The translations under genes and the position numbers were made by a program. From positions 1,012,501 through 1,076,500 of the forward strand of contig OZ037921.1 in NCBI GenBank assembly GCA_964035575.1: 64,000 nucleotides of DNA. The letters are read 5' to 3'. Under the pieces are notes generated by a model that saw nothing but the letters and a program-made list of their open reading frames with translations, was not told where the DNA came from and searched no databases. This DNA is from Rhynchopus sp. YZ270_cl-10 (Eukaryota > Euglenozoa > Diplonemea > Diplonemida > Diplonemidae). Positions within the stretch are counted from its first letter, which is position 1. Each line of letters opens with the position of its first letter. Shown in pieces: positions 21,401 through 31,303 of the stretch.

Positions 21401-24400
21401 TCGGTGAAATGGCCAAGACATCTGCCGGGGCTACCTATCTGCATGAGGCAGGCGTGTTGTCACACTACGCAGTTACCATCAAGGAGCACGTCATCTCCAA
21501 ACGTCCTGCATGGGGTGAAGTGCATCATGGTACCACCCAACAGCTGGACCTAGAAATGCTTATCAGAAGAACGGCAGAGAGCATAGACGACGAAGAAGAG
21601 GAGGAAGACGAAGAGGCAAGCAATGAAGACCTGGATATGACGTTTGTGGATGAGCAGGATCAAACGGTATGTAGTTTTTGGGGTATTTTTTCAAAAAAAA
21701 AATCCTTTGCTGGCAGGCTGCGGAAGGGGAGGTCGAAAAAAAAAGCAAAAAAAAAAAATAAATAAGTAGTGGAAAGCCACACTAACGAAGTTTCAAAAAA
21801 TATCGAGAAAGAAAAAAACGACCACCATTCTACAGCTGCAGCATCCACATATGTCGTACGACTTCACAACCCGGCCGTGGCTGCTTCCACGCAATAACGA
21901 TGATCCAGATGCTGTCTCGCTGTGCAGGCTCAAAAGCGCAGCTGGTGAGAACGAACCGCACTATGTCCGTATGTAGTGTTTGCGTTTTACTTATCAACGT
22001 TTTTCTTCTCCTTTTTCATTCGAAGGGATAAGGACAGTCTGGCCCACTACGTTTGACTTTTGGACAGTATGGGCCCAACATGTTTCGATAAAGACAGTTC
22101 AGCCCCAAACGTTTGTAAAAAAGACAGTTCAGACCCAGGCAGCTGCACCCACCTGAGCCCAAAAATGCCACCCCTGGGTGGGTCTTGGGCACGGCTATCA
22201 CCGTGCGCTGGTCAGAGGTCTGACCACCTGGTCATGACCAGGAAAACCTGGTCAGATGACCAGGTATTTGGTCACATTTACCGGTACGTACCCAGGCGAC
22301 CAGGTGCCTAGGTACCCAGGTACACGGTACACTGGTGTACAAGGAAAAAGTCGTGAAAGAGCAACCACAGCTCCACATGACAAACACAAAAGTGTCCAAT
22401 CACGTGGGGCATTCACGCACTGAGGAGATAATGATCCAACAATTTACAATAAAGATTACTTAACCTACTGCTGGAAGTTGCCAGGTCGTAGTAACACACA
22501 AAGTGTGCCTCCGTTCGGGAATACCGGATATTCTAGAGACCAAAAAGGCCTCTTCCGCTAGTCAAGGTATGACCGAGTGAACGGCCCAAGACCCCCGTGG
22601 AGAAGTTAAATGTTGTAATGCTATCAAGTACAAACTGCGACCACTGTCTTACCCTCCTCAATGCATGGTGGAAGATGTCTTTGACAACAAATATCCTGTA
22701 CCCAGGTACCCAAATTCCCAGACCCACGCAGTACCACGTCGCAGTACGCAAAATTTACCACCAGACCCTGTCTTCGTGCACCTTAAGTACAACGCCGCAC
22801 AAGCGTTGGACTCAGAGGAATGTCTGCTGTGTAGTGTATCAAACATGAGAACCAACTCCCAGAAACAAGGGGCGCCTTTTGGCGGGCGTTGTTGAGGGTG
22901 TTTGGGGTGCAAAGTTTTCCACAATTTTGATGCTAGATAGATGTTATAACAAAGAGAATTCAGAACAAAACAACACCCTGCCCCATACACACTAAATTGT
23001 CATACTTCAAGAGCATGCCTGGGCCAAAATTGTTGTGATCCAAATGAGTAAGGCCACCAACAAAGTCTTTTGGACTTTTTTGTTGCGTCGACTCTGGCAA
23101 TTAGGGTACGTGTACGTGTGTACCTGCGTATCTGGGTGCTTGGGCACCCCAGTGCCAGATTCAGCGGGGGGTACCCCCGCGAACACCCCTCCCACCAGAA
23201 ACCCGCAAACCCTCCCTACCGCTGCCTGGGTCTGAACTGTCTTTTTTACAAACGTTTGGGGCTGAACTGTCTTTATCGAAACATGTTGGGCCCATACTGT
23301 CCAAAAGTCAAACGTAGTGGGCCAGACTGTCCTTATCCCTCATTCGAAAGACAGTCTAAAGATGTCTTTTTGCAACATCTTGAAGAGTCTTGGGTTTATC
23401 TAAGCTTGATTCAGATGCAACTCATGAACTGGACGTAGAACAGTGTAGATCGATCATTTGTACCTTCGACACACTATTCACAAGAGCACTTTTTTGTATT
23501 TCAAGCATTGTTCCCCCTCTTCCTTACAGAAATCCGCCCGACCAAAGGGATGAAGGTGCGGAATGGGTTGGAACTGCGTTCTGCGTTGTGGGTGATCGCA
23601 CATGTCGCCGCAAGCGACACTGGCTTCAGCGTACTGGAGGCGAACTCTGAGTGCACGGACGTTCTGCACCTGATCGTACGTCTTGCGTCACATGCCGACG
23701 ACCTCTCCTTGCGAGGCACGCTGTTCTGCATCCTAGCACTCATCGGCCACAGCGAGAAGGGGCGGGCTGCGCTCCAGGCATTAGGCTGGATTGCACATAA
23801 GAACGACGGCTACTCCTCCACCGACGGCGACTGGGTAGGTGTCTGCGTATCCTTCCCTTCCGCATACAGAGAGTGGGCCGCCATCGCACAGTCCGACCCT
23901 TGCCCAACACCGTCCACTTCCGTCTTCCCTGCAGAGCCCAACCTTTCCTCGCATAAGAAAGCTGCCGAAGAGCTCTTCTCTAGCCACGGCATCACTACAC
24001 GCAATGCACCCGATTTCTACAACCGTATTGACTCCATCTCCACAGAGGTCGCGCACACCCGTGGACGTGAAAAGGCTGCTGTCAAGCGTGAATTTTGCAT
24101 CCTCCTCGCGCTTTCCCATAGAGAGTCCTGTATACACCGGGCTCAAGGAAATGCGTTTGAAGTCGCAATGTGGCATGTACGTACCATGGCCAATCCTATG
24201 ATGCTTGATGGAGCAAGAAAAAGCCTGGCAAAGGTGAGGCAAGACGCAACGATCTTTCATGACCCGCATTTGGCGTTGGAGTTGCATGATTTGCTGAACA
24301 CATACCGTTTTAGAACGGCAACGAGGAAGTACTTATATGACACCTATGTGGAGCAGGCGATTCATACACATAGTGCGTTTGCGTATCTCGATGCACGGTA

Positions 24401-24623
24401 TTCGCCACTAAAGGTCGATTGTGCTGACGACGTGGACACCACCCCAGCACCACTCCACCTCGACACAGCGAGCAGCGTAGGTGACGCAGCAAGCAGCGGC
24501 CGCTCCTCCCCTGCCCTCAAGCCAGCATCACCAAGTCTCTCCCGAGGCCTCCCCCTCCCTAGTGACACTGTTGTTGGCCTCTCAGACACATCAAACACGT
24601 CAACCAGTGGAGAGCGACGCTGA
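18484..24623 (+). CDS. RICTOR: Rictor-family TORC2 subunit (three exons)
   Basis: Rictor/Pianissimo is the defining subunit of TOR complex 2, which phosphorylates AGC kinases and acts at membranes and the actin cortex. Exons 18484-21666, 21836-21968 and 23530-24623 join in frame (phases 0 and 1) to give 1469 residues. The N-terminal armadillo region is recognisable from SGVTIALLYTIGHPASRRFV and from GLFYLSHDGLGLKPLIDTLR. The middle region at about residues 595-665 has LLNDSQVTATKDWNKWN, GPLRLHSRLQEALKTKFFKR and PSRRLFSELPY. The C-terminal RICTOR_V block in exon 3 reads ELRSALWVIAHVAASDTG then LSLRGTLFCILALIGHSEKG. A Lys-Glu repeat of about 20 residues lies near residue 420. The 3' tail (24420-24620) is Pro/Ser-rich. 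Intron 2 (21969-23529) contains a complete MULE-like element. The length is between the Dictyostelium and human proteins. Confidence 0.92.
21767..21800 (+). repeat. Repeat R5, diverged copy in Rictor intron 1
   Basis: AGTAGTGGAAAGCCACACTA then ACGAAGTTTCAAAAA. CTAAC lies about 55 nt before the intron's 3' AG (21834-21835), a normal branch-point distance. Confidence 0.5.
22025..23339. mobile_element. MULE-like non-autonomous element, copy 1
   Basis: 1315 bp with terminal inverted repeats of about 120 bp starting GGGATAAGGACAGTCTGG. It is flanked by an exact 9-bp direct repeat, TCATTCGAA (22016-22024 and 23340-23348). Long ends with 9-bp duplications are typical of Mutator-like elements. The ends contain iterated GACAGTTCAG(A/C)CCC units. 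It sits wholly inside Rictor intron 2 and encodes no recognisable transposase. The right 680 bp are near-identical to copy 2 at 26465-27236, so both are fairly young. Confidence 0.85.
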
Positions 24624-25394
24624 AGCGATGAAGTGATGAAGTGCTCTTGAATTAAAGAGAAGGTGAAAAGCAAGATTTCAAGGGGAGGAGGAGGAGGAGG
24701 AGGAGGAGGGGAAATCTGCGCAAAAAAAAGAACAAATGCAGATGTGTAGAGTGGTGCAAGGGGGGAGGGAGAGGTGGGAGGGAGAGTGTACAAGAGTGTA
24801 AGGGTGTTGTTTTGTGTTTGTGTCGAAAAGCAGGTGTGGGGTAGTTCCTCAGAGTGGAGAATTTGCCCAAATGTGTGTTTTTTTTTTTGTGTGCATTCTT
24901 TCTTTTTCGTTGGGGGGATTTTCAAAAAAAAGAAGTCGTGCATACCTCGCCCGGTGTGGGATGGGGGTTTCCATACTCCTGCGCCTGTAGAGTGTGGAGA
25001 AACTATCGCCCCAGACTTAACGTCTTGTTCAGGACCTGTTTTTTTTTTTTTTTTTGGTTTTTTGTTTGTTTGTGTGCTCTGTATTGATAAACCCATTTTA
25101 TTTTATTTTTCGTCTTTCTCGTAGAAAAAAAAGAGCCCCGCTAGCAAAAACGAGAACACACTTTTTGAGGAGGAAAAAAAAAAATAGTACAAAAACCTCC
25201 TCCCCCAAAAACCCAAGACCAAAAAACAGCCTTTCCCCCCCTTCCTTTCTTTGTCCCCCTCTTTCAACTATTTCCCTTTCTCTTCTCCACATCGATCACT
25301 ACAGAGAATTGGTCATAAATAGAAGGCCACTACACTCCATACGGCAACCATACCCACAAAAGAGCTTTTTAGGGTATTTTCAAAAGTCAAATCT
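24624..25394. other. 3' flank of Rictor, low complexity
   Basis: A GGA repeat, poly-T runs and CT-rich stretches. Long frames on the minus strand here are Pro/Leu/Ser artefacts. No gene. Confidence 0.55.
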
Positions 25395-25598
25395 TTATTA
25401 TTTGGGATAAGGACAGTCTGGCCCACTACGTTTGACTTTTGGACAGTATGGGCCCAACATGTTTCGATAAAGACAGTTCAGCCCCAAACGTTTGTAAAAA
25501 AGACAGTTCAGACCCAAAACGTTTGCAAAAAAGACAGTTCAGACCCAGGCAGCTGCACCCACCTGAGCCCAAGTTCTCTCTATATCTATCTCAATGCA

Positions 25599-26451
25599 AT
25601 ATCTATATGGACTCGTCCGGAAACCCCTCTGGTAAGATTCATCCTTTTGGGTATTTTTGGGTTTTTTTGATGATGCCCCCCACAAAAAGTGCATCTAGGT
25701 GATATTCTGATATGAAAATAGGTTTTTTGGGGGGTCTGAGGCTATATTTTCGCTTTTTTAATCAGATTTTCAGCCTTTTATTGTCGTTCTTCTGGATCTC
25801 TTCTCTCTTTCTCTTAATCCTGCCATGCCGCCTTGACAAGGTTTCATTGACCTCTGTCAAATCTACTGGATCAATGCCAGGGACTTTTGCTTTGCGGGTC
25901 ACCTTGGATGTGGAGACTCCATAGTAAATACAGGTTCCCTCCGTGTCAGAGTACACGCTAGCTGAAATGACACGACCGTTGCTCGGGTAGCAGTACACAG
26001 ACGAAAAGAGATTGATGGAAAGAAGGGTGCACTGATACGTATGAGTACGAGGGAATGAGATAACAAAGGCCTCTGTGTGGGGAAGCTCGCGCAGGGCACC
26101 GACAATGACCCCTACGGTAAGGATCTCCTGACAACAAGAATCATCAGAGAGAGGGTTCGAAACGACACCAAGTGTGCGTCGCACCCATTCTTACCGTGTT
26201 TCTCGACAAAAAAGTGAACTTCACTGCTGTCATTGCCACGTTTTTTTCTTCCAAAAAATACGTAAAAAAATATAAGTAAAAAGGGGGGGAGGGGAAATAA
26301 ACAAAAATAAATGCCCAAAATATGCCCTCTGGGGTGGTAGGTGTATGGTGGGTATCAAAAAATTGGGTTGTTTGGGTGTTTTGAGCAGAAAAACCTCAAA
26401 AAACCCCAAAAGGATGAATCTTACCAGGAGGGTTTCCGGACGGACCCATAT
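25599..26451. mobile_element. Insertion nested in MULE copy 2
   Basis: Flanked on both sides by the 19-bp direct repeat CTATATCTATCTCAATGCA (25580-25598, 26452-26470). It has imperfect inverted ends containing GTCCGGAAACC and GGTAAGATTCATCCTTTT. The 19-bp duplication is unusually long for a cut-and-paste transposon. It carries one open frame on the minus strand. Confidence 0.6.
25762..26184 (-). CDS. Hypothetical protein in nested element
   Basis: An open frame of 140 residues: MRRTLGVVSNPLSDDSC... through VGVIVGALRELPHTEAF and ending in a basic tail (GRIKRKREEIQKNDNKRLKI). Composition is protein-like, with no homopolymers, unlike the surroundings. I recognise no family. The basic tail could be a nuclear localisation signal. 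The first Met may not be the true start, since the frame upstream runs past a possible splice site near 26190. It may be element cargo or a decayed gene. Confidence 0.4.
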   Translation of the reverse strand: MRRTLGVVSNPLSDDSCCQEILTVGVIVGALRELPHTEAFVISFPRTHTYQCTLLSINLFSSVYCYPSNGRVISASVYSDTEGTCIYYGVSTSKVTRKAKVPGIDPVDLTEVNETLSRRHGRIKRKREEIQKNDNKRLKI

Positions 26452-27309
26452 CTATATCTATCTCAATGCATGGTGGAAGATGTCTTTGACAACAAATATC
26501 CTGTACCCAGGTACCCATATTCCCAGACCCACGCAGTACCACGTCGCAGTACGCAAAATTTACCACCAGACCCTGTGTTCGTGCACCTTACGTACAACGC
26601 CGCACAAGCGTTGGACTCAGAGGAATGTCTGCTGTGTAGTGTATCAAACATGAGAACCAACTCCCAGAAACAAGGGGCGCCTTTTGGCGGGCGTTGTTGA
26701 GGGTGTTTGGGGTGCAAAGTTTTCCACAATTTTGATGCTAGATAGATGTTATAACAAAGAGAATTCAGAACAAAACAACACCCTGCCCCATACACACTAA
26801 ATTGTCATACTTCAAGAGCATGCCTGGGCCAAAATTGTTGTGATCCAAATGAGTAAGGCCACCAACAAAGTCTTTTGGACTTTTTTGTTGCGTCGACTCT
26901 GGCAATTAGGGTACGTGTACGTGTGTACCTGCGTATCTGGGTGCTTGGGCACCCCAGTGCCAGATTCAGCGGGGGGTACCCCCGCGAACACCCCTCCCAC
27001 CAGAAACCCGCAAACCCTCCCTACCGCTGCCTGGGTCTGAACTGTCTTTTTTGCAAACGTTTTGGGTCTGAACTGTCTTTTTTGCCAACGTTTTGGGTCT
27101 GAACTGTCTTTTTTGCAAACGTTTTGGGTCTGAACTGTCTTTTTGCAAACGTTTGGGGCTGAACTGTCTTTATCGAAACATGTTGGGCCCATACTGTCCA
27201 AAAGTCAAACGTAGTGGGCCAGACTGTCCTTATCCCTTATTATTTTTTGTTTCCTTTTTTCCTTTTCTGGAGATCTACACTATATCTCTCTCTCGAGAAT
27301 TTTTCATAT

Positions 27310-27894
27310 ATGGACCCTCATGTTAGAGTGACAAAGGCGGATTTTGATTCATTGAAACAAATCTGCGAGGGTTTTGATGAAGAATGGGAGGGTGCACAAG
27401 GGGACGCGGCAGAGTCATTGAAGAGAGCCTGCGATATCCGAGGACGCACCGTGTATCTGCAGGGAGGGTTCTGCGGGTTGGTGGGGAAGGATTTGCGAAA
27501 TGCGTTTGCAGATAAATTGGAGTCCCAGCAGAGGAAGGAGACGCAGGCTGTCGGGGAGGTGCTGTGCTTGATGAAGGAGCGGCTGTGCAGTTTTAAGGAG
27601 AAGACCGCGTGGGTGTTGGAGTGGCTGCTGGGGGTCGAGGCGGTTCACCCACTGCTTCCTCTCAATGCTGCCATGTTAGAGCTGCATTCTCAGATCTCAG
27701 CGTTCATCACCGCATACACCAACGACCTTCTCACAAAGGAAATCGTATTAGCAGGCATCACCTCAGAAGACGCGCCACGTGACGCAGCACGTCTCTCCCT
27801 CCAAATGGCTGCCTTCACGTCGCAGCCCTACGTCCCGCATACCCTCCTGAAACAGCTGCTCTCCGTTCTCCAAGAGGTGATGCTTCACATATAA
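27310..27894 (+). CDS. Hypothetical helical protein
   Basis: 194 residues, single exon, starting MDPHVRVTKADFDSLKQICE. Predicted almost entirely helical from its heptad-like Leu/Ala pattern; a Lys/Glu-rich coiled segment lies around residues 65-100, and LLPLNAAMLELHSQISAFIT follows. No cysteine or catalytic motif stands out. The start Met is 65 bp downstream of the MULE element, so the promoter must lie in or across the element. I do not recognise the family; a small subunit of a coiled-coil complex is the best guess. Confidence 0.6.
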   Translation: MDPHVRVTKADFDSLKQICEGFDEEWEGAQGDAAESLKRACDIRGRTVYLQGGFCGLVGKDLRNAFADKLESQQRKETQAVGEVLCLMKERLCSFKEKTAWVLEWLLGVEAVHPLLPLNAAMLELHSQISAFITAYTNDLLTKEIVLAGITSEDAPRDAARLSLQMAAFTSQPYVPHTLLKQLLSVLQEVMLHI

Positions 27895-28414
27895 AATCAG
27901 GGTCGTTCTATGATATTTCTATGGGATTTTGCTATAGATTTTGAAGGGTTTTTTTAAAAAAATCAAAGGATGTAGATGTGAAGGGACAGCGAGGTCTTAT
28001 TTGTACCCTGGCGTAGAATCCTGGGTCTAAGAGTGGGCCACTTCTGGTAAGGCAAGAGGGATGAACCGAGAGCTGACGTAAGGGTGGGGCCTCCTTCTCG
28101 ATGCCTTTATGGGTGGACAAAAAAAACACCCCATATATGCTCTCAAAAAAGATTTCTTTTCGTTCGTATTATTAATACCTTTTTTTGCATCTTGGACGGA
28201 GTTCGCTGTTGATTCGATACGTCAACCCCTTTTTGTGGAAGCGGGAGTGGGGGCAAAGTCAGATGGCTGGCGTGCGGTCCACCAACATTGCGACAAAAAA
28301 GGCATACTGTCAACGAGTGTGCTGTTGCATTTCAAGTCAAGTTTTTCCCCCTAAAATTACGCGAATTTTTGCTTTTTTTTTTGACAAAAAAACCCCCCCA
28401 GAACTGAGCAACAC

Positions 28415-28717
28415 ATGGGGGATGCATCTGTGGTCGTGCCTCACTATGAGGCAACTAGCAGTGGGACGACTGTGAGTGAGGTTGCTCAGCTGCCTGAGTG
28501 GTTCAAGACGAAGGTGGCGCAGATGGAGGCAGCGGATGTGTGCAAGGACGAGCGCGAGCTGATGCAGACCTGCCTGCACAAGCAGTCGTACTGGGCTGCG
28601 GACTGCACAGCGCTTCTCGAGTCCTACGACCACTGCCAGCAGCGCCTCTTCACACCTTCATATCGAAGCATGGCTGAGGTCGAGCAGATCCAACGCCAGC
28701 TCAAGCAAGACACCTAA
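28415..28717 (+). CDS. Twin CX9C (CHCH) protein
   Basis: 100 residues with cysteines at 43, 53, 64 and 74, giving two exact C-x9-C pairs (CKDERELMQTC and CTALLESYDHC) in a short helical hairpin. This is the fold of mitochondrial intermembrane-space proteins imported by the Mia40/Erv1 disulfide relay, many of which serve respiratory-chain assembly. There is no cleavable presequence, as expected. I cannot say which family member it is. A CCCCCCAG just upstream (28393-28400) could be the end of an intron in the 5' UTR. Confidence 0.75.
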   Translation: MGDASVVVPHYEATSSGTTVSEVAQLPEWFKTKVAQMEAADVCKDERELMQTCLHKQSYWAADCTALLESYDHCQQRLFTPSYRSMAEVEQIQRQLKQDT

Positions 28718-29180
28718 GCTAGAACCGTGTGTTTTGCTATGTAAACCTCGAAGTGGTTGTAGGATGGTTGGGGGGTCCACCCACGGTGGGCACCGGACAC
28801 AAAATGTGGCAACGAGAGAGGGCTTTTCTATGGCCGCGCTACACCATGCTCATGATTGAGTACCACATCGTACGTGCCAAAATTACGAACTCCAGCTGGG
28901 GAAATGACATCATGATAAACGTTGTGGAATCCTGTGCAGCTGATGCTGTGCGATAAACGAATGTGATCCAGATGACCAGAGGCTTAGGGTTATCTTATAA
29001 ACTTTTCTTTGTATTTCAATTCGTTTGAGAGCCTCTGTGGTGCACGGTAGTGTATTGATGCACACTAAGAGGACGGTGTATCGATGCGAAGTTCACAAAG
29101 AAAAAAAGGCGTCGGTCAACACAGTGAGAGCAGTTCCTAGTCGCATCGATTGAGCATCGTGGTGAGGGTGTGTTGATCAT
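28718..29180. other. Intergenic stretch with R2 and R3
   Basis: An R2-like copy at about 28745-28830 and an R3 copy at 28965-29010 (GAGGCTTAGGGTTATCTTAT). The next segment, to about 29336, is duplicated after WD40 copy 2 (32620-32823). Confidence 0.6.
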
Positions 29181-29286
29181 TGGCACTCCTTGTTCGAGGA
29201 GCGAAGGTGTGGAACACTGAACGTGTCTCGATCGATAGATCTGTGGGGGCGGTCAAAGTGGATTGCATTTCAAGTCAAAATTTATA

Positions 29287-29294
29287 CCCCCCCC
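29287..29294 (+). other. Uninterrupted poly-C site paralogous to the 12-kb nest
   Basis: Eight Cs in TTTATACCCC...CTTTTCTCTTGCACACC. The paralogous sequence downstream is split after TTTATACCC at 32823 and resumes with CTTTTTCTCTTGCACACC at 45141. It therefore shows the site as it was before the nest inserted. Confidence 0.8.
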
Positions 29295-29336
29295 TTTTCT
29301 CTTGCACACCTCAAAACGCCCCCCCTCCGCGAGGGC

Positions 29337-29464
29337 AACACTTGTTGCGTACGGAATTTGATGATCAGGACTCTTGTGGTCTTGCAATCAGCAGCTGTGG
29401 TGGTGTGGCGATGTACGGAGGGAAAGAGTGTGTTCACATTGTTGACATCACACACCTGTCTTGA
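29337..29464 (+). pseudogene. 3' fragment of a Ub-like/WD40 gene (copy 0)
   Basis: Only the last 42 codons of the family are present (LLRTEFDDQDSCGLAISSCGG through IVDITHLS and stop), abutting CCGCGAGGGCAACA of the spacer. The nearest relatives are copies 2 and 4. It marks a deletion or unequal crossover at the left edge of the tandem array. Confidence 0.8.
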
Positions 29465-29776
29465 ACCCATCTTCCACAAAGGAAAGGTGCCATCTTATTT
29501 GCTTCCCTCTCCAGCAGCTTGCCTGGGTAACTCCATGTAGGAAGATACGTGAAGATAGATGTGAATGTCTCTCGTTGTGGGAGTGGGTCTGCAAAAGAGA
29601 CCGCGCCGTTGCACTGTGGGAAGGTGGGAGGACCTCTAACTGGGCGAGGAGTTATCTCTCTTGTTTTTGCAAATGACAACACATCTCGTTTCCTTCACAA
29701 ACACCACCCCACCCCTCTTCCACCTGCCCTCCCCACACACACCTGTCCCCACAGAACAGAGTTACCCCCCCTGAAC

Positions 29777-30859
29777 ATGGACATCACAGGACACTTCGAG
29801 TCAGCAAGCTGTGTGATAGAAGTGGACGGGAGCGACACCCTTGCACACGTGAAGGGGAAGCTTGTTGCGGAGCTTGGCGTGCCACGTGCTCGGGGTGTTG
29901 GTGTGCGGATGAGAGGCGGTGGCGACATCGGCAACGACGACTTGCGCATCTGCGACACGGAGATGGATGAGGGATGTGCCGTTGAGCTGTACTATGCTGG
30001 TGCCAACATCACTCCTGGGGTGATACAAGCTTCGGCTGACACTTACGCGCTTACTCTCTCCCCGTGTGATAGGTACCTTGCTGTGATGTCGTACGATAGA
30101 AGTGTGTTAATCCTGGACACGGAAACACATGAGTGCCTCTGCCAATTCACTTGCGACGACTCTTCGTTCCCAGCGTTCTCACTGTGCAGTGAGTGGATCT
30201 CATCTGTCAACAGGGACACGAAGTGTGCTGAAGTTCATGACGTGAAGACAGGTGCATTGAAGCACTCCTTTGGAGATGAAGGTGGTGAGAGGTGGGGCAC
30301 GGCATGGTCACCCTGTGGAACAAAGCTGTTGTCGTACTGCAAGAGCAAGGGTTTGCAGGTGTGGGACATTGCAACAGGCGTTGTTGTGCATGAATGGAGC
30401 CATATTGTGGAGCGCCGTAACGTCATGGTTGTGAAAGGAGACAGGGTGGCGATGTTTGGCAGGTCCACCGTTGCTGTTTGGTACTACACAACAGGGGTGG
30501 AGGTGCTTGTTCTGACATGCCCTTCTAATGTTAGTTACGTAGCACTATCACCAAACCAGCGTTTCATTGCAGCATGTGGCACCAAATGTGTGCGTGTCTG
30601 GAACATTGAAACAGGCGAATGTGTATTTGAAGACAACTCAGCGAACGACTGGACTGATGTTGCTGTGTCGAACGAACTTGTTGCTGCCCACTCTTCCACT
30701 ACATCGTCTCTGTGGTCCATTTCAACAGGGGGAAACCTGTTGCTTCGTGAACATGATGATCGGGACGCCTACGGTCTTGCAATCAGCAGCTGTGGTGGTG
30801 TGATGATGTACGCAGGGGATGACGGTGTTGAGATTGTTGACATCTCACACCTGTCTTGA
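29777..30859 (+). CDS. Ub-like/WD40 protein, copy 1
   Basis: 360 residues. Residues 1-75 resemble ubiquitin: VIEVDGSDTLAHVKGKLVAE aligns with the ubiquitin segment around SDTIENVKAKI, followed by GVPRAR and an acidic ending. Residues from about 90 to the end form WD40-like blades of about 40 residues, with closing motifs VWDIATG, VWNIETG and LWSISTG, so a seven-bladed propeller is likely. I start at MDITGHF because the ATG and all codons after it are conserved in every copy, while the open frame upstream is not. The roughly 100-bp leader before the ATG is conserved and ends CCTGTCCCCACAG, a good 3' splice site, suggesting a 5'-UTR intron. Function unknown. Confidence 0.85.
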   Translation: MDITGHFESASCVIEVDGSDTLAHVKGKLVAELGVPRARGVGVRMRGGGDIGNDDLRICDTEMDEGCAVELYYAGANITPGVIQASADTYALTLSPCDRYLAVMSYDRSVLILDTETHECLCQFTCDDSSFPAFSLCSEWISSVNRDTKCAEVHDVKTGALKHSFGDEGGERWGTAWSPCGTKLLSYCKSKGLQVWDIATGVVVHEWSHIVERRNVMVVKGDRVAMFGRSTVAVWYYTTGVEVLVLTCPSNVSYVALSPNQRFIAACGTKCVRVWNIETGECVFEDNSANDWTDVAVSNELVAAHSSTTSSLWSISTGGNLLLREHDDRDAYGLAISSCGGVMMYAGDDGVEIVDISHLS

Positions 30860-31303
30860 ACCCATCTTCCACAAAGGAACGGTGCCATCTGCAGGAACAC
30901 AACAAACACCAGGGGTAAACACTAAGGTGGGTTTTGGGATTTCAAAACTCTGAGGAGGGTTTTTACCCCACCGATGTTGTTGTCTTACTGTAATTTTGCT
31001 TCCCCTTCCTCCTTGCCTGGGTAACTCGACACGGGAAGATACGTGAAGATAGATGAATGTCTCTCGTTGTGGGAGTGGGTTGGCAATGGAGTCCGCACCG
31101 TTCCACTGTGTTTGCACACGAATCGCAACTACCTGTCATGGTGTGGGACGGTGGGAGGACCTCTAACTGGGCGAGGAGTTATCTCTCTTGTTTTTGCAAA
31201 TGACAACACATCTCGTTTCCTTCACAAACACCACCCCACCCCTCTTCCACCTGCCCTCCCCACACACACCTGTCCCCACAGAACAGAGTTACCCCCCCTG
31301 AAC

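Larger units (their letters stand above)
25404..27236. mobile_element. MULE-like element, copy 2, carrying an insertion
   Basis: Same ends as copy 1, flanked by a different exact 9-bp repeat, TTATTATTT (25395-25403 and 27237-27245), so this is an independent insertion. The number of the roughly 31-bp AAACGTTTTGGGTCTGAACT-type units differs between its two ends and from copy 1. The interior is split by the element at 25599-26451. Confidence 0.85.

Noticed and set aside
22658-22990. 110-codon minus-strand frame in both MULE copies
   Set aside because: Shared because the elements are near-identical; no transposase motif, and the opposite strand is open too.
24362-25096. 244-codon minus-strand frame antisense to the Rictor 3' end
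   Set aside because: Low-complexity Pro/Thr/Lys translation, partly antisense to a solid gene.
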